From Clostridium_I sp963725425 (lineage in GTDB: Bacteria; Bacillota; Clostridia; Clostridiales; Clostridiaceae), in contig CAVRYJ010000031.1 in assembly GCA_963725425.1 (NCBI GenBank), positions 744,001 through 808,000 on the forward strand: a stretch of 64,000 nt of DNA, given 5' to 3'. How positions within the stretch are numbered: the first letter of the stretch is position 1; each line of letters starts with the position of its first letter. A program made the position numbers and the translations under genes. Below, in pieces: positions 16,995-26,258 of this stretch. A model generated the notes under the pieces. That model saw only the letters and a program-made list of their open reading frames with translations. It ran no database searches and was not told where the DNA came from.

Positions 16995-17686
16995 ATCGTT
17001 AAACGCTCCTCAACCTTCCTTGCAGCAATAGTTATTATCTTTATAATAACAAAGTAAATTATCCCAACAAATAACCATGTTTGAAAAGCTGCATATGTTG
17101 ATGCCATTATAATTTGTCCATTTCCCGTAAGTTCCTGTATTCCTATTACTGAAAGAATAGAAGTATCCTTAAGTGAAATTATAAATTGATTTACTAGTGC
17201 AGGTATCATTTTTCTCACTGCTTGAGGAAGCACAACAGTTATCATAGCTTTTTTGTATGGAATACCTAAGCTTCTTGCTGCCTCCATTTGCCCACTATCA
17301 ACAGCAAGTATTCCACCTCTAAATATCTCAGCCATATATGCACCCGCATTAAGACTGGTTGCAATTATACCTGCCAAAATAACATTTATTTTAAATGTAG
17401 AAAGCCCTACTATTCCGAATTTACTACCAATAGCCTGTACTGCAACTGGTAACCCAAAATAGATAAAAAATGCTTGAACAATAAGCGGTGTTCCTCTTAT
17501 TATATCAATATATGCTCCACAAATAACTCTAAAAACATTGTGTTTTCCCTTGCTTATATTAATTAATCCAACAACTATCCCAATTACTATTGCAATGGCT
17601 ATGGAAACAACACTTAAAAACATTGTCATTTCAAGTCCTTGCAAAAGCATAGAATAACTTTGTTTAAATAATGTTACAATCCCCAA
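16991..17686 (-). CDS. Polar amino-acid ABC transporter permease
   Basis: 231 residues of the HisM/GlnP class. An N-terminal helix leads to VVGLINIS, then the diagnostic YIDIIRGTPLIVQAFFIYFG. The EAA loop is GQMEAARSLGIPYKKAMITVVLPQAVRKMIPALVNQFI. About five membrane helices are visible. The start is a TTG at 17686 preceded by GGTGAG; no ATG in frame fits better. It overlaps the ATPase gene by 4 bp and follows the binding-protein gene by 36 bp, so all three form one operon. Confidence 0.92.
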   Translation of the reverse strand: MGIVTLFKQSYSMLLQGLEMTMFLSVVSIAIAIVIGIVVGLINISKGKHNVFRVICGAYIDIIRGTPLIVQAFFIYFGLPVAVQAIGSKFGIVGLSTFKINVILAGIIATSLNAGAYMAEIFRGGILAVDSGQMEAARSLGIPYKKAMITVVLPQAVRKMIPALVNQFIISLKDTSILSVIGIQELTGNGQIIMASTYAAFQTWLFVGIIYFVIIKIITIAARKVEERLTI

Positions 17687-17722
17687 TAAAACTCACCTAC
17701 TTATTTATAATGTACAATTTAA

Positions 17723-18502
17723 CTATTTTACATTAATATATTTTTTTATTATCTTATCGTATTCTCCATTAGCTTTAATAGCTTTAAGTCCTGCATTAAA
17801 TTTCTTTAAAAGTTCCGCATTTGCTCCCTTTTTAACAATAAAACCATATTGATCTTTGGTTATCTTGCCACCAACTAACTTTAATTTTGAATTTTTATCT
17901 TGGGATATTTTATAACCAACAACTGGATAATCATCAAAAGCTACATCAGCATTTCCATCTTCTACTTCCAAGAACATAGACGGAGTATCTTCAAAATATT
18001 TTATAGTAAGTCCCAATTTTTCCTTATTATCTTCAGCATATTTAGCTCCCATAGCTCCTTTTTTAACGGCAACTGTCTTTCCTTTTAAATCAGCAATTGA
18101 AGTTATATTACTGTTATCACTTTTAACTACAGCAGTAAGTCCTGAATCATAGTATGGATCAGAAAAATCAACTGTCTTTTTTCTAAGGTCAGTTATACTT
18201 ATTCCGGCAACTGCCCCATCTACTATTCCTGATTGAATTCCAGGTATCATTCCTGAAAATTTCATTATCTTCAATTCATATGAAAATTTTTGTTCTTTTG
18301 CAATAGCACTTAATAAATCAAGATCAATTCCAACATTTTTATCTCCTTGCTTAAATTCAAAAGGTGCATATGTTGGATCTACTGCAATTGTATATTTTTT
18401 GTCAGCGCTTTGTGATGCAGTTGAGCTACTTCCACAACCTGATAATAAGATTCCCATGATTAATGCCATTCCCGTTATAGTTGCAATTATTTTTTTCTTC
18501 AC
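17723..18502 (-). CDS. Amino-acid ABC transporter substrate-binding lipoprotein
   Basis: 259 residues. A signal peptide ends in the lipobox LLSGC (Cys near 23), so it is anchored outside the membrane. The mature part has the bacterial SBP type 3 pattern: KYTIAVDPTYAPFEFKQ, VGIDLDLLSAIAKE, KIMKFSGMIPGIQSGIVDGAVAGISIT, KKTVDFSDPYYDSGL, and DLKGKTVAVKKGA. It starts the three-gene importer operon. No T-box or S-box precedes it; a normal promoter is expected in 18510-18600. Confidence 0.92.
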   Translation of the reverse strand: MKKKIIATITGMALIMGILLSGCGSSSTASQSADKKYTIAVDPTYAPFEFKQGDKNVGIDLDLLSAIAKEQKFSYELKIMKFSGMIPGIQSGIVDGAVAGISITDLRKKTVDFSDPYYDSGLTAVVKSDNSNITSIADLKGKTVAVKKGAMGAKYAEDNKEKLGLTIKYFEDTPSMFLEVEDGNADVAFDDYPVVGYKISQDKNSKLKLVGGKITKDQYGFIVKKGANAELLKKFNAGLKAIKANGEYDKIIKKYINVK

Positions 18503-18624
18503 GATAGAGCCCCCAATTTATTAATAATTTATCTATTTTTTTAAATTTGTTATAAACTGTCCGTATATAATTATACAATTAACAATATGTTAACATTATA
18601 GATAGTAAATTAATAATTGTCAAC

Positions 18625-18660
18625 AAAAAAAGCGTACTTTTGGTAAAAGTACGCTTTTTT
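18625..18660 (-). terminator. Terminator of mgsA
   Basis: AAAAAAGCGTACTTTT pairs exactly with AAAAGTACGCTTTTTT around GGTA-like loop bases. On the minus strand a T7 run follows. It sits about 60 bp past the mgsA stop. Confidence 0.88.
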
Positions 18661-18719
18661 CGACACAGATGTTGTCAAAAACAAACCACATCTGGGGCAA
18701 AGAACTCTTTTTATATTTT

Positions 18720-19169
18720 TTAAAAATTAGCTTTCCGTATTTTATCATAATAATCAATTTCATGAGTTTCATATTCTTCATCTAAAAGTGTGGATTTCAT
18801 TAAAAAATCAGCCGTTGATTTACTCATAGCAACAGGAATATCATACATAACTGAAATTCTAAGAAGAGCCTTGACATCTGGATCATGAGGCTGAGATGTT
18901 AGTGGGTCCCAGAAAAAAATCATAAAATCAACTTCTCCATTAACTATGGCGGCTCCAACCTGTTCGTCTCCACCTAGTGGTCCACTCTTATATGCTTTTA
19001 TAGGTAAACCTACATTTTCTGAAATAAGTTTTGCAGTAGTGCCTGTACCACAAAGAAAATGTTTTCTTAGAATGCTTTTATTTTCTTTTGCCCAACTGAT
19101 TAAAGCTTCCTTTCTATTATCGTGTGCTATTAAAGCTATTTTCTTTTGTTTTCCAATCGTATAACTCAT
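18720..19169 (-). CDS. mgsA: Methylglyoxal synthase
   Basis: 149 residues. It carries the family blocks IALIAHDNRKEALISWA, HFLCGTGTTAKLI, SGPLGGDEQVGAAI and VDFMIFFWDPLTSQPHDPDVKALLR. The enzyme converts dihydroxyacetone phosphate to methylglyoxal plus phosphate, a low-phosphate overflow of glycolysis; the Asp of GGDEQ is the catalytic base in E. coli MgsA. It is a single gene between the amino-acid importer (same strand, downstream) and the divergent cheV. Confidence 0.95.
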   Translation of the reverse strand: MSYTIGKQKKIALIAHDNRKEALISWAKENKSILRKHFLCGTGTTAKLISENVGLPIKAYKSGPLGGDEQVGAAIVNGEVDFMIFFWDPLTSQPHDPDVKALLRISVMYDIPVAMSKSTADFLMKSTLLDEEYETHEIDYYDKIRKANF

Positions 19170-19388
19170 AATTTCCCCCTATATAAATTTAATAAATTAT
19201 ATAACATTTCTAATATTATATCATATTCACACTATTATTGGCTGTTTTTTTAACAAGACTTAAGCTATAAAATTGCCTTAAGTCTTATAATACAATATAA
19301 TCAATGTAGCGTATAAAGTTAACTTAATAATTGTACGAGATATAATATGTATAGCAAAAGCTAATAAAAAAAGATGAGGTGGGATATT

Positions 19389-20324
19389 ATGAGTAATGAT
19401 ATATTATTAGAATCTGGCACAGGTGAAGTTGAGATAATAGAATTTATAGTAGGTGAACATCATTATGCTATAAACGTCATAAAAGTAAAAGAAATTTTGG
19501 ATGTACAGTCCAGCACCATAACAAAACTACCAGAAGCTCATCCTTCTATAGCAGGATTAATATTGTCTAGAAATACGATACTGACACTAGTTGATTTGAA
19601 ATACGTTTTGGATAATAAAAGTAAAACTGACGTTCTGTCCAAAGTAATAGTATGTGAGTTTAATAAAATCAGAGTTGCTTTTAGTATTGATGACATTGTG
19701 GGTGTTCATCGTATTAAATGGACTGAAATTCTAAAACCAGATGATATATCCACAAACTCGTTAGTAGTTGGTAATATAATAATGGAAGATAAAATAATAC
19801 TTATGCTAGACTTCGAGAAAATAGTTACAGATATTAATCCAAGTACTGGTATTAATGCAGATAAAATTGTAAATGTTGATTATAAAGACAGAGGCGACAT
19901 TAAATTATTTTTAGCAGATGACTCTCCATTAATAAGAAGACTTTTGTCCGATACGCTTACCAAAGCCGGTTTTAAATATCTAACATTTTTTGACGATGGA
20001 AAACAAGCTTTAGACGCTCTATTAGAAATAGCTGAAAAAAAGAAGGAAAATTTCAAGGAGGATGTACAAATTCTTATTACAGATATTGAAATGCCTCAAT
20101 TGGATGGACTTACTCTTACAAGAACAATAAAAGAAAATCCTTATTTAAGTAAATTACCTATTATCATTTTTTCTTCCCTTATAACAGATAATCTAAGACA
20201 TAAAGGCGATTCCGTGGGTGCTGATGGTCAACTTAGTAAACCTGAAGTAGGCCTTCTTGTTAATATGATTGATGATTTTATTGAAAACTCACCAATACCA
20301 ACACGAAAAACAGTTAAGAGTTAA
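19389..20324 (+). CDS. cheV: Chemotaxis protein CheV (CheW-receiver fusion)
   Basis: About 311 residues. The N-terminal CheW domain (about 10-150) contains IIEFIVGEHHYAINVIKVKEIL and IAGLILSRNTILTLVDL. The C-terminal receiver (about 175-300) contains acidic pair LADDSPLIRRLL, phosphoacceptor Asp in ITDIEMPQLDGL, Ser in IIFSSL and Lys in LSKPEV. CheV couples receptors to CheA and adapts when phosphorylated. ATG 19389 has GAGGTGGG upstream. The last codons GTT AAG AGT TAA (VKS-stop) are made of the heptamer repeat that follows. No other chemotaxis genes are nearby apart from an MCP remnant near 43.7 kb. Confidence 0.93.
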   Translation: MSNDILLESGTGEVEIIEFIVGEHHYAINVIKVKEILDVQSSTITKLPEAHPSIAGLILSRNTILTLVDLKYVLDNKSKTDVLSKVIVCEFNKIRVAFSIDDIVGVHRIKWTEILKPDDISTNSLVVGNIIMEDKIILMLDFEKIVTDINPSTGINADKIVNVDYKDRGDIKLFLADDSPLIRRLLSDTLTKAGFKYLTFFDDGKQALDALLEIAEKKKENFKEDVQILITDIEMPQLDGLTLTRTIKENPYLSKLPIIIFSSLITDNLRHKGDSVGADGQLSKPEVGLLVNMIDDFIENSPIPTRKTVKS

Positions 20325-20377
20325 AAGTTAAAAGTTAAGAGTCAAGGAAGATTTTTCTGCTAAAGCAGAAAAGTCGA
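20312..20377 (+). repeat. Heptamer array and hairpin overlapping the cheV 3' end
   Basis: GTTAAGAGTTAAAAGTTAAA-type units run from inside cheV (20312) to 20343. They are followed by the hairpin TTTTTCTGC/GCAGAAAA (20352-20371). The array gives cheV its last three codons and stop. Confidence 0.85.
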
Positions 20378-20401
20378 TTAAAATAATTATATAATTATTT
20401 T

Positions 20402-20458
20402 ATTTTGCCCTAAGGCAAAATCACCTTAACTCTTACCTTTTAACTATTAACTTTATTT
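20402..20458 (-). repeat. Mirror-image heptamer array and hairpin after the zinc-ribbon gene
   Basis: On the minus strand, heptamer units start just after the stop at 20460 and end in the hairpin ATTTTGCCTTAGGGCAAAAT. Together with the preceding plus-strand array it forms an inverted pair between convergent genes. Confidence 0.82.
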
Positions 20459-20459
20459 A

Positions 20460-20852
20460 TTAGGTTTTTGCTTTAAATTGTTTGCCACATTTTTTACAGT
20501 TTATTGTCACATGCCCTTTTTTTCTAGGTACTCTAAGCTTCTGAGAACATTCAGGACACTTAAACACCTTATACTTTCTAAATTCATTGAACTTATATAT
20601 TACTCCGTAAAATTTTTGTCTTATTATGATGATTACTCTATTAAAGGCTTGCAGTTCCTGATTTCTTTTATATTTATTTTTAGAAATGGCTCTCCATGCT
20701 GCATAACCTATTAACGCAATACCTACGACTAGAGTGATTATATTTCTATTTAATAAAATTACTAAACCTACAATTAATAAATACTTTGAAAGATTATCTA
20801 ACCCATATGAATTTTTAAACGAATTTCTAAAAAAATTTGAAAATCTATTCAA
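20460..20852 (-). CDS. Small membrane protein with C-terminal zinc ribbon
   Basis: 130 residues, family not recognised beyond its parts. Two hydrophobic segments (about 24-37 and 39-56) suggest a membrane hairpin. A basic linker follows. The tail has CPECSQKLRVPRKKGHVTINCKKCGKQF, a CxxC-CxxC zinc ribbon of the kind often called zinc-ribbon/MJ0042-like. AGGAGGGAC precedes the ATG. Such proteins may bind nucleic acid or protein partners at the membrane. It is a single gene between cheV (convergent) and the maltose phosphorylase gene downstream of its promoter region. Confidence 0.8.
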   Translation of the reverse strand: MNRFSNFFRNSFKNSYGLDNLSKYLLIVGLVILLNRNIITLVVGIALIGYAAWRAISKNKYKRNQELQAFNRVIIIIRQKFYGVIYKFNEFRKYKVFKCPECSQKLRVPRKKGHVTINCKKCGKQFKAKT

Positions 20853-20979
20853 TTATGTCCCTCCTAACAAATAAATCTATAATATGACCTTATCACATTA
20901 TAGATTATTTACAAGAAAACAATTTGTTAATTTTTTCTTATGTAAAGATTTTCTACTTGCTCAAGCCTCTTCAAAAATA

Positions 20980-21005
20980 GAAAGCACATATGCTAATTTG
21001 CTTTC
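20980..21005 (-). terminator. Terminator of the maltose phosphorylase gene
   Basis: GAAAGCA pairs with TGCTTTC, extended outward by CTTCTCAAA/TTTGAAGAG with a bulge. On the minus strand TATTTTTG follows. It lies just past the stop at 21017. Confidence 0.65.
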
Positions 21006-21016
21006 TTTGAGAAGTG

Positions 21017-23313
21017 TTATACTATTATAGTGCTTTCACCTAAAATTATATACTGCTGATTTTTTACTATAATCTGTAGTTCCTTAATGCTCTCGTTAGT
21101 GATTTCTATGCTGCTTTCTGCTATCTTTACTTTAATTAAAAAACCTCTGTATCTGATTTTAAAAGAAAATAGCTCCCATTTATCTGGCATAGAAGGATCT
21201 AACGTCAATACATCATTTTTTACTTTTAGTCCCCCAAAACCTTCCACTATGGACATCCATGTTCCTGCCATACTAGTTATGTGACAACCGTCTTCTGTAT
21301 CATCATTGTAATTATCAATGTCCAGTCTTGACGTTTGTAAATACATCTCATAAGCCTTTCCCCTCATATTTAACTTTGATGCTAATATTGAATGAATACA
21401 TGGTGATAATGATGATTCATGTACAGTCCTTGGCTCATAAAATTCATAATTTTTCCTTATAGTTTCTAAATCATATAAATGTTGAAGAAAATACAGTCCT
21501 TGAAGTACATCTGCCTGTTTTATAAAACACGACCTTAAAATTCTGTCCCATGACCATTTCTTATGTAATGGACGATTTTCATTAGGTAAATCCTTTGCTA
21601 AAATTTGCTCTTTATCCATATACCCATCCTGTTGAAGAAATATACCTAATTTCTCATCCTTGGGATAAAACATATTTTCTACGATATCTAGCCACGTGGA
21701 AATTTCACTGGCTGTAATATTAAGTTTCTTTACCAAATCTTCGTACTTATTAATATCCTGATTCTTTATATTTGATAAAACCTCTATTGTATATTCCATA
21801 GTCCAAACTGCTATTCTATTAGTATACCAATTATTATTTACATTATTTTCATATTCATTGGGGCCAGTAACACCTAAAATCACGTATTTGCCTTTTGTTT
21901 CCGAATAATTGACCCTTTCTTCCCAAAATCTTGATAATTCAGCAAGAACCTCTATTCCATACCGATTTAAATATTCTTTATCGCCAGTATAATTTACATA
22001 ATTATATATAGCATAAGCTATTGCACCATTTCTGTGTATTTCTTCAAAAGTAATTTCCCATTCATTATGGCATTCTTCGCCATTCATAGTTACCATTGGA
22101 TACAATGCACCCTTTTTATATCCTAATTTTCTTGCATTTTCTTTAGCCTTCTCAAGTTGTTTATATCTATATATTAAAAGATTTCTTGAAATTTTTTGAT
22201 CTGCTGTGGATAAATAAAATGGGAGACAGTAAGCTTCAGTGTCCCAATAGGTACCACCACCATATTTTTCTCCTGTAAAACCCTTAGGACCAATATTAAG
22301 CCTTGCATCCTCACCTGTATAGGTCTGATTTAATTGAAAAATATTAAACCTAATTGCTTGCTGTGCAGCTAAATCTCCCTTTATAATTATATCACTAGCC
22401 TTCCATTTTTCTTCCCAAGCATTAGCCTGTTCTTTAGCTAGTTTAGAAAATCCTTTACTATATGCCTTTTCTAACTTCTGTATTGCTATTGTAGTTAATT
22501 CATCAATTTTAAAATCTCTAGAAGTAACATTTGCCACATATTTAAAAATTGTTAACTTTTCATTTTTAATCAAATTTAACTTTACTATATTTCCTACTAA
22601 TTTTTCTTTTTCTATAATTTCTATTTCACAAGCAGTTTTTACATTATCTTTAAAAATATCATATTTCATAGCTGAACAAAGATAGAAATCAGTTTTTTGG
22701 TTTTTACCGTTAAATATCCATTACCCAGTCCTATTTGTTTTGATATTGTATCCCAAAATTTTTCATCATAATTGGAATCCTCATTTTTAATATCCCCGTC
22801 TAAGTATGGTGATATAGTTACCTCGCCATCAAAATTCAAAGGGGTTATTGAATACTCTATAGCGCCAATTTCTTTATCCACTATACTTATAAACCTTTTA
22901 GTTTGAATTTTTACTTCATTGCCATTCTTAATTTTAGCAATAAAGCTTCTATATAAAAATCCATCTTTCATATTTAATATTCTACTAAAATTCCTTACAT
23001 CACATTGCGCTATATCAAGCTTTGTGTTTTCAATGTAAACATCAATGCCAATCCAATTTGTACAATTTAATACTTTAGCAAAGTACTCTGGATATCCATT
23101 CTTCCACCATCCAACTCTTGTTTTATCTGGATAGTAAATTCCTGCCATATATGTTCCACTAAGGGTGCTTCCTGTATATCCTTCTTCAAAATTTGCTCTT
23201 TGTCCCATATATCCATTACCCAAACTAAAAATACTTTCTGATACCTTGTTGTTTTTATCATTGAAGCTGTTCTCAATAATATTCCATGAGTCTAACTCTA
23301 AATACCTCTTCAC
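21017..23313 (-). pseudogene. Maltose phosphorylase (GH65), frameshifted
   Basis: Two frames encode one GH65 enzyme of about 765 residues. The 5' frame (22666-23313) has the N-terminal beta-sandwich start SIFSLGNGYMGQRANFEEGY. The 3' frame has the (alpha/alpha)6 barrel, with KGFTGEKYGGGTYWDTEAYCLPFYL and the catalytic-acid segment GVTGPNEYENNVNNNWYTN, the form seen in maltose phosphorylases. The frames meet at a T6 run on the plus strand, 22693-22698. Adding one base restores VKTKKTDFYLCSAMKYD. It would phosphorolyse maltose to glucose and beta-glucose-1-phosphate. The next gene upstream on the same strand is beta-phosphoglucomutase, the expected partner. All other motifs are intact, so this may be sequencing error. 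Confidence 0.9.
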
Positions 23314-23340
23314 TTTAATCCCCCGTTCTAAATTAATATT

Positions 23341-23991
23341 TTATAACAAGTCAAGCCTTTCAATTTTCATTTCGTCTAGTGAATTAATAACAAAATTTGC
23401 TCTATTTAAAATTTCACTATTTCCAATGCCAATTGAATACATTCCAGCATTTATAGCAGCTTCAATTCCTGCCTCAGCATCTTCAAAAACCACACAATTT
23501 TTAGGAAGTACATTTAGTTCCTTAGCACCTAATAAAAACACTTCCGGATTTGGCTTTGCATGAGTTACTTTATTGCCATCAATTATTGCATCAAAATACT
23601 CAGTTAGACCAAGTTTATTTAATATTGTCATTGCATTTTTACTTACCGATCCCAAAGCCATTTTAATATTTTTATTTGTTACTATTTGCAAAAATTCTCT
23701 AGCACCTGGTAAAATATCATCACTTTTGATATTTGAAATAAATTTCACATACCAATTATTCTTTTTTTCTGCCAATATAAGTTTTTCTTCATAACTTATA
23801 TTTACATTTCCAAACTTCAGAAGTATGTCTAAAGAATCCATTCTACTTACACCTTTAAGTTTTTCATTTTGTTCTTCGGTAAATTCGAAACAAAGTTCAC
23901 TAGCAAGCTTTTTCCATGCCAAATAATGATATTTTGCCGTATCCACAATGACTCCATCCAAATCAAAAATACAGGCTTCTATTTTGCTCAT
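23341..23991 (-). CDS. pgmB: Beta-phosphoglucomutase
   Basis: 216 residues of the HAD superfamily with the beta-PGM arrangement: nucleophile loop FDLDGVIVDTAKYHYLAWK, cap domain with LKGVSRMDSLDILL, motif II LGSVSKNA, Lys in THAKPNPEVFL, and motif IV VFEDAEAGIEAA. Retention of a Thr/Ala-type cap with the GVSRMDSL segment distinguishes it from simple phosphatases. It turns beta-glucose-1-phosphate into glucose-6-phosphate. ATG 23991 follows GAGGAGG at six bases; ATG 23997 would overlap the ribosome site. It is co-directional with the debranching enzyme upstream and maltose phosphorylase downstream. Confidence 0.93.
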   Translation of the reverse strand: MSKIEACIFDLDGVIVDTAKYHYLAWKKLASELCFEFTEEQNEKLKGVSRMDSLDILLKFGNVNISYEEKLILAEKKNNWYVKFISNIKSDDILPGAREFLQIVTNKNIKMALGSVSKNAMTILNKLGLTEYFDAIIDGNKVTHAKPNPEVFLLGAKELNVLPKNCVVFEDAEAGIEAAINAGMYSIGIGNSEILNRANFVINSLDEMKIERLDLL

Positions 23992-24045
23992 ATTCATCCT
24001 CCTCGTCTTAATTCTAGAACGATGTCACCTTTGGCGGACAGTTAA

Positions 24046-24092
24046 TCCTTTATTCTTCATTCTTCATTCTTTATTCTTTATTCTTTATTCTT
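24046..24092 (-). repeat. Heptamer array (AAAGAAT type) at debranching-enzyme 3' end
   Basis: On the coding strand AAAGAAT units, with a few AAGAATG variants, run from inside the gene's last codons past its stop. The codons AAG AAT AAA GAA TAA (KNKE-stop) come from the repeat. The unit sequence differs from GTTAAGA, but the length and position are the same. Confidence 0.82.
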
Positions 24093-26033
24093 TACTTCTT
24101 CATAATAAACTCTCATCATTTCTCCCATGCCCCAAGCTTGAGCAGAACATCCCCTTACCCTATTGGGATAGTTTCCATCTAATATTTCAGAGACATTTCC
24201 AATACACTTCTCATCTATTTGCTGATAAAATAATTTAAATATTTTCTTTGTGAATTCCTTATCTTTATAATACCTATTAATAGCAGATATAAATGGTCCC
24301 ATAAGCCATGTCCAAACTGTTCCTTGATGATAAACTAAATCTCTTGTGTTGCTATCTCCTATATACTCGCCTTTATACTTCACATTCTCTGTGTCAAGAC
24401 TTCTAAGTCCATAAATTGTGTATAATTTTTCAAAAGCAGTGGCAATTATTTTCAATGCAAAATCTCTTGGAACTATTTCAAATGGTAAGCTAATTGCTAT
24501 GATTGCATTAGGTCTTATATCATCATTAACTCCATTTTCGTTAATATAATCATATAGATAAGATTTATCTATATTCCAAAATTGCTTTAAAAAATTATTT
24601 ATAACATTTTCTTTGATAACTTCATAGTTTCTACAATTCACATTAAACTTCTTACAAAGTTCTATATAAATGCATATTGAGTTATACCATAGTGCATTTA
24701 TTTCTACAGCTTTTCCTTGCCGAGGTGTAACTACAAAGTTTCCTATTTTAACATCCATCCACGTAATCTGTGTATCCTCATTTCCAGCAATAAGCAAACA
24801 GTCTTTTTTATCCATTCCAATATTGAAATCAGTTCCATTCATATAAGATTGTATAATTTCTGTTAGATGTGGAAATATGTTTTTCTCTACAAAAGCATAA
24901 TCCTCTGTATATTTAATGTATTTGTAAACAGCTATAAAATACCACAGGCTAGCATCTACCGTATTGTATAACGGCTCAGCACCATCGTCTGGAAACATAT
25001 TAGGAACTAATCCATTTTTTATATATTTGGAGAATGTTAAAAGTATTTCTCTAGCATCTTGATATCTCCTTGTTACTAGAGTTAGTCCCGTAAAAGCTAT
25101 CATTGTATCCCTACCCCAATCAGTAAACCAAGGATATCCAGCTATAACTGTAGCTGATTTTGTAGACTGCCTTTTTACAATAAACTGATCACATGCCAGT
25201 GCTAATACCTTCATTTTTTCATCACAATTGGGCATATTTTTTATAAGCTTTTTCTTTCTATTAATCTCATTTATAAAATAACTTTCCCCATTGGTGTTTT
25301 TTATTTCTTCGGTGGAAGCTATAATACTAAAATTATACTTTTCCATAGGGTTTAGTGAAATTTCAAAAACGCCCGCCTTAAAATTGTACTCCTTTGACTT
25401 GAATCCCCTATCATTTTCCTCTTTATAATAAAAGCTCTGATTCCACTGATTTGTTTCACTGTATGTTCCTTTGTCTGATTTAATGAAAAGCTGAGTATCA
25501 TTCACATCAAAAATTATATTGGTTTCATTTTTATTAGTCTTTTGATTACAATGGAAACCTTGTATTTCTGTTATCTCATGATGATCCCTGTTATTGACAA
25601 GAACGTCAATAGAAATTGTTATAGGTTTGTTGTTATTCCTTATATTATAACTAATTACTGTTTTGTTTTCGCCATATACCATAGTAATTTTCTTTTCTAT
25701 TATTATTCCTTCTACAAGATAATTGAACCTAGGAAAATAATCATATTCAAAATCTTGCTGAAATATAAGTCCCTTTTCAAACTTATTGGGATTGTATTGA
25801 TTAGTATAAATCTTGTATTCCTTGTCTTCTATATATACAGTTTCATCTAACTTTGATAGTAGAACCCTTCTGTTTATTGGAGGTGTCAATGCTGCTACAA
25901 GTAATGCATTGTATTTATTTATATTACATCCACATATAGAAGCACTTGAAAATCCACCTAAACCGTTAGTTAATAGATACTCTTTAGATGTAGCATTATA
26001 GAAATCAATTAATCCTGTTTTATTGATTTTCAT
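24078..26033 (-). CDS. Glycogen debranching enzyme / amylo-alpha-1,6-glucosidase
   Basis: About 651 residues. The N-terminal GDE_N domain (about 10-230) starts KEYLLTNGLGGFSSASICGCNINKYNALLVA. The (alpha/alpha)6 catalytic domain contains AGYPWFTDWGRDTMIAFTGL, DDGAEPLYNTVDASLWYFIAV, and RPNAIIAISLPF, with QGTVWTWLMGPF near the end. This is the bacterial/archaeal GH133-like type that removes alpha-1,6 branches or trims maltodextrins. ATG 26033 has GGAAGGA upstream. It has its own promoter with a LacI-type operator at 26062-26077 and leads into pgmB and the phosphorylase gene. Its C-terminus is encoded by heptamer repeat. Confidence 0.88.
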   Translation of the reverse strand: MKINKTGLIDFYNATSKEYLLTNGLGGFSSASICGCNINKYNALLVAALTPPINRRVLLSKLDETVYIEDKEYKIYTNQYNPNKFEKGLIFQQDFEYDYFPRFNYLVEGIIIEKKITMVYGENKTVISYNIRNNNKPITISIDVLVNNRDHHEITEIQGFHCNQKTNKNETNIIFDVNDTQLFIKSDKGTYSETNQWNQSFYYKEENDRGFKSKEYNFKAGVFEISLNPMEKYNFSIIASTEEIKNTNGESYFINEINRKKKLIKNMPNCDEKMKVLALACDQFIVKRQSTKSATVIAGYPWFTDWGRDTMIAFTGLTLVTRRYQDAREILLTFSKYIKNGLVPNMFPDDGAEPLYNTVDASLWYFIAVYKYIKYTEDYAFVEKNIFPHLTEIIQSYMNGTDFNIGMDKKDCLLIAGNEDTQITWMDVKIGNFVVTPRQGKAVEINALWYNSICIYIELCKKFNVNCRNYEVIKENVINNFLKQFWNIDKSYLYDYINENGVNDDIRPNAIIAISLPFEIVPRDFALKIIATAFEKLYTIYGLRSLDTENVKYKGEYIGDSNTRDLVYHQGTVWTWLMGPFISAINRYYKDKEFTKKIFKLFYQQIDEKCIGNVSEILDGNYPNRVRGCSAQAWGMGEMMRVYYEEVKNKE

Positions 26034-26061
26034 GATAAATATTCCTTCCATTGCTTTGAAT

Positions 26062-26115
26062 GTGCAATCGCTTGCACTATAATTATATTATAAAGTAGAA
26101 TTTTACTTTAGTCAA
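26062..26115 (-). promoter_or_regulatory. Promoter and LacI-type operator for the debranching gene
   Basis: On the minus strand TTGACT (26110-26115) and TATAAT (26087-26092) are 17 bp apart. Downstream lies GTGCAATCGCTTGCAC (26062-26077), a palindrome of the form TGCAA-NCGN-TTGCA. The same operator form occurs at the malE promoter. The LacI regulator at 33.5 kb is the obvious candidate binder, though CcpA-like proteins use similar CG-centred sites. Confidence 0.82.
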
Positions 26116-26136
26116 CATGATTTAGGCATTTGAAAT

Positions 26137-26258
26137 AAAACAGCAAGTGAAAATTTTGCGGTAGGCAAATAGCCATAACCAGCACAAGTGTTAGCTATAT
26201 AAATGTTAAGAGTCAAAAGTTTTAATCTCTCTTAACTTTTAACTCTTAACTTGAGAAA
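26137..26258 (-). repeat. Inverted heptamer arrays after the malG gene
   Basis: GTTAAGAGTCAAAAGTT and TTAACTTTTAACTCTTAAC face each other over about 10 bp (26207-26252) and can fold into a hairpin ending the malEFG transcript. Just beyond, near 26155, ATTTTGCGGTAGGCAAATAG resembles the first bases of the structured repeat at 12268. Confidence 0.72.
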
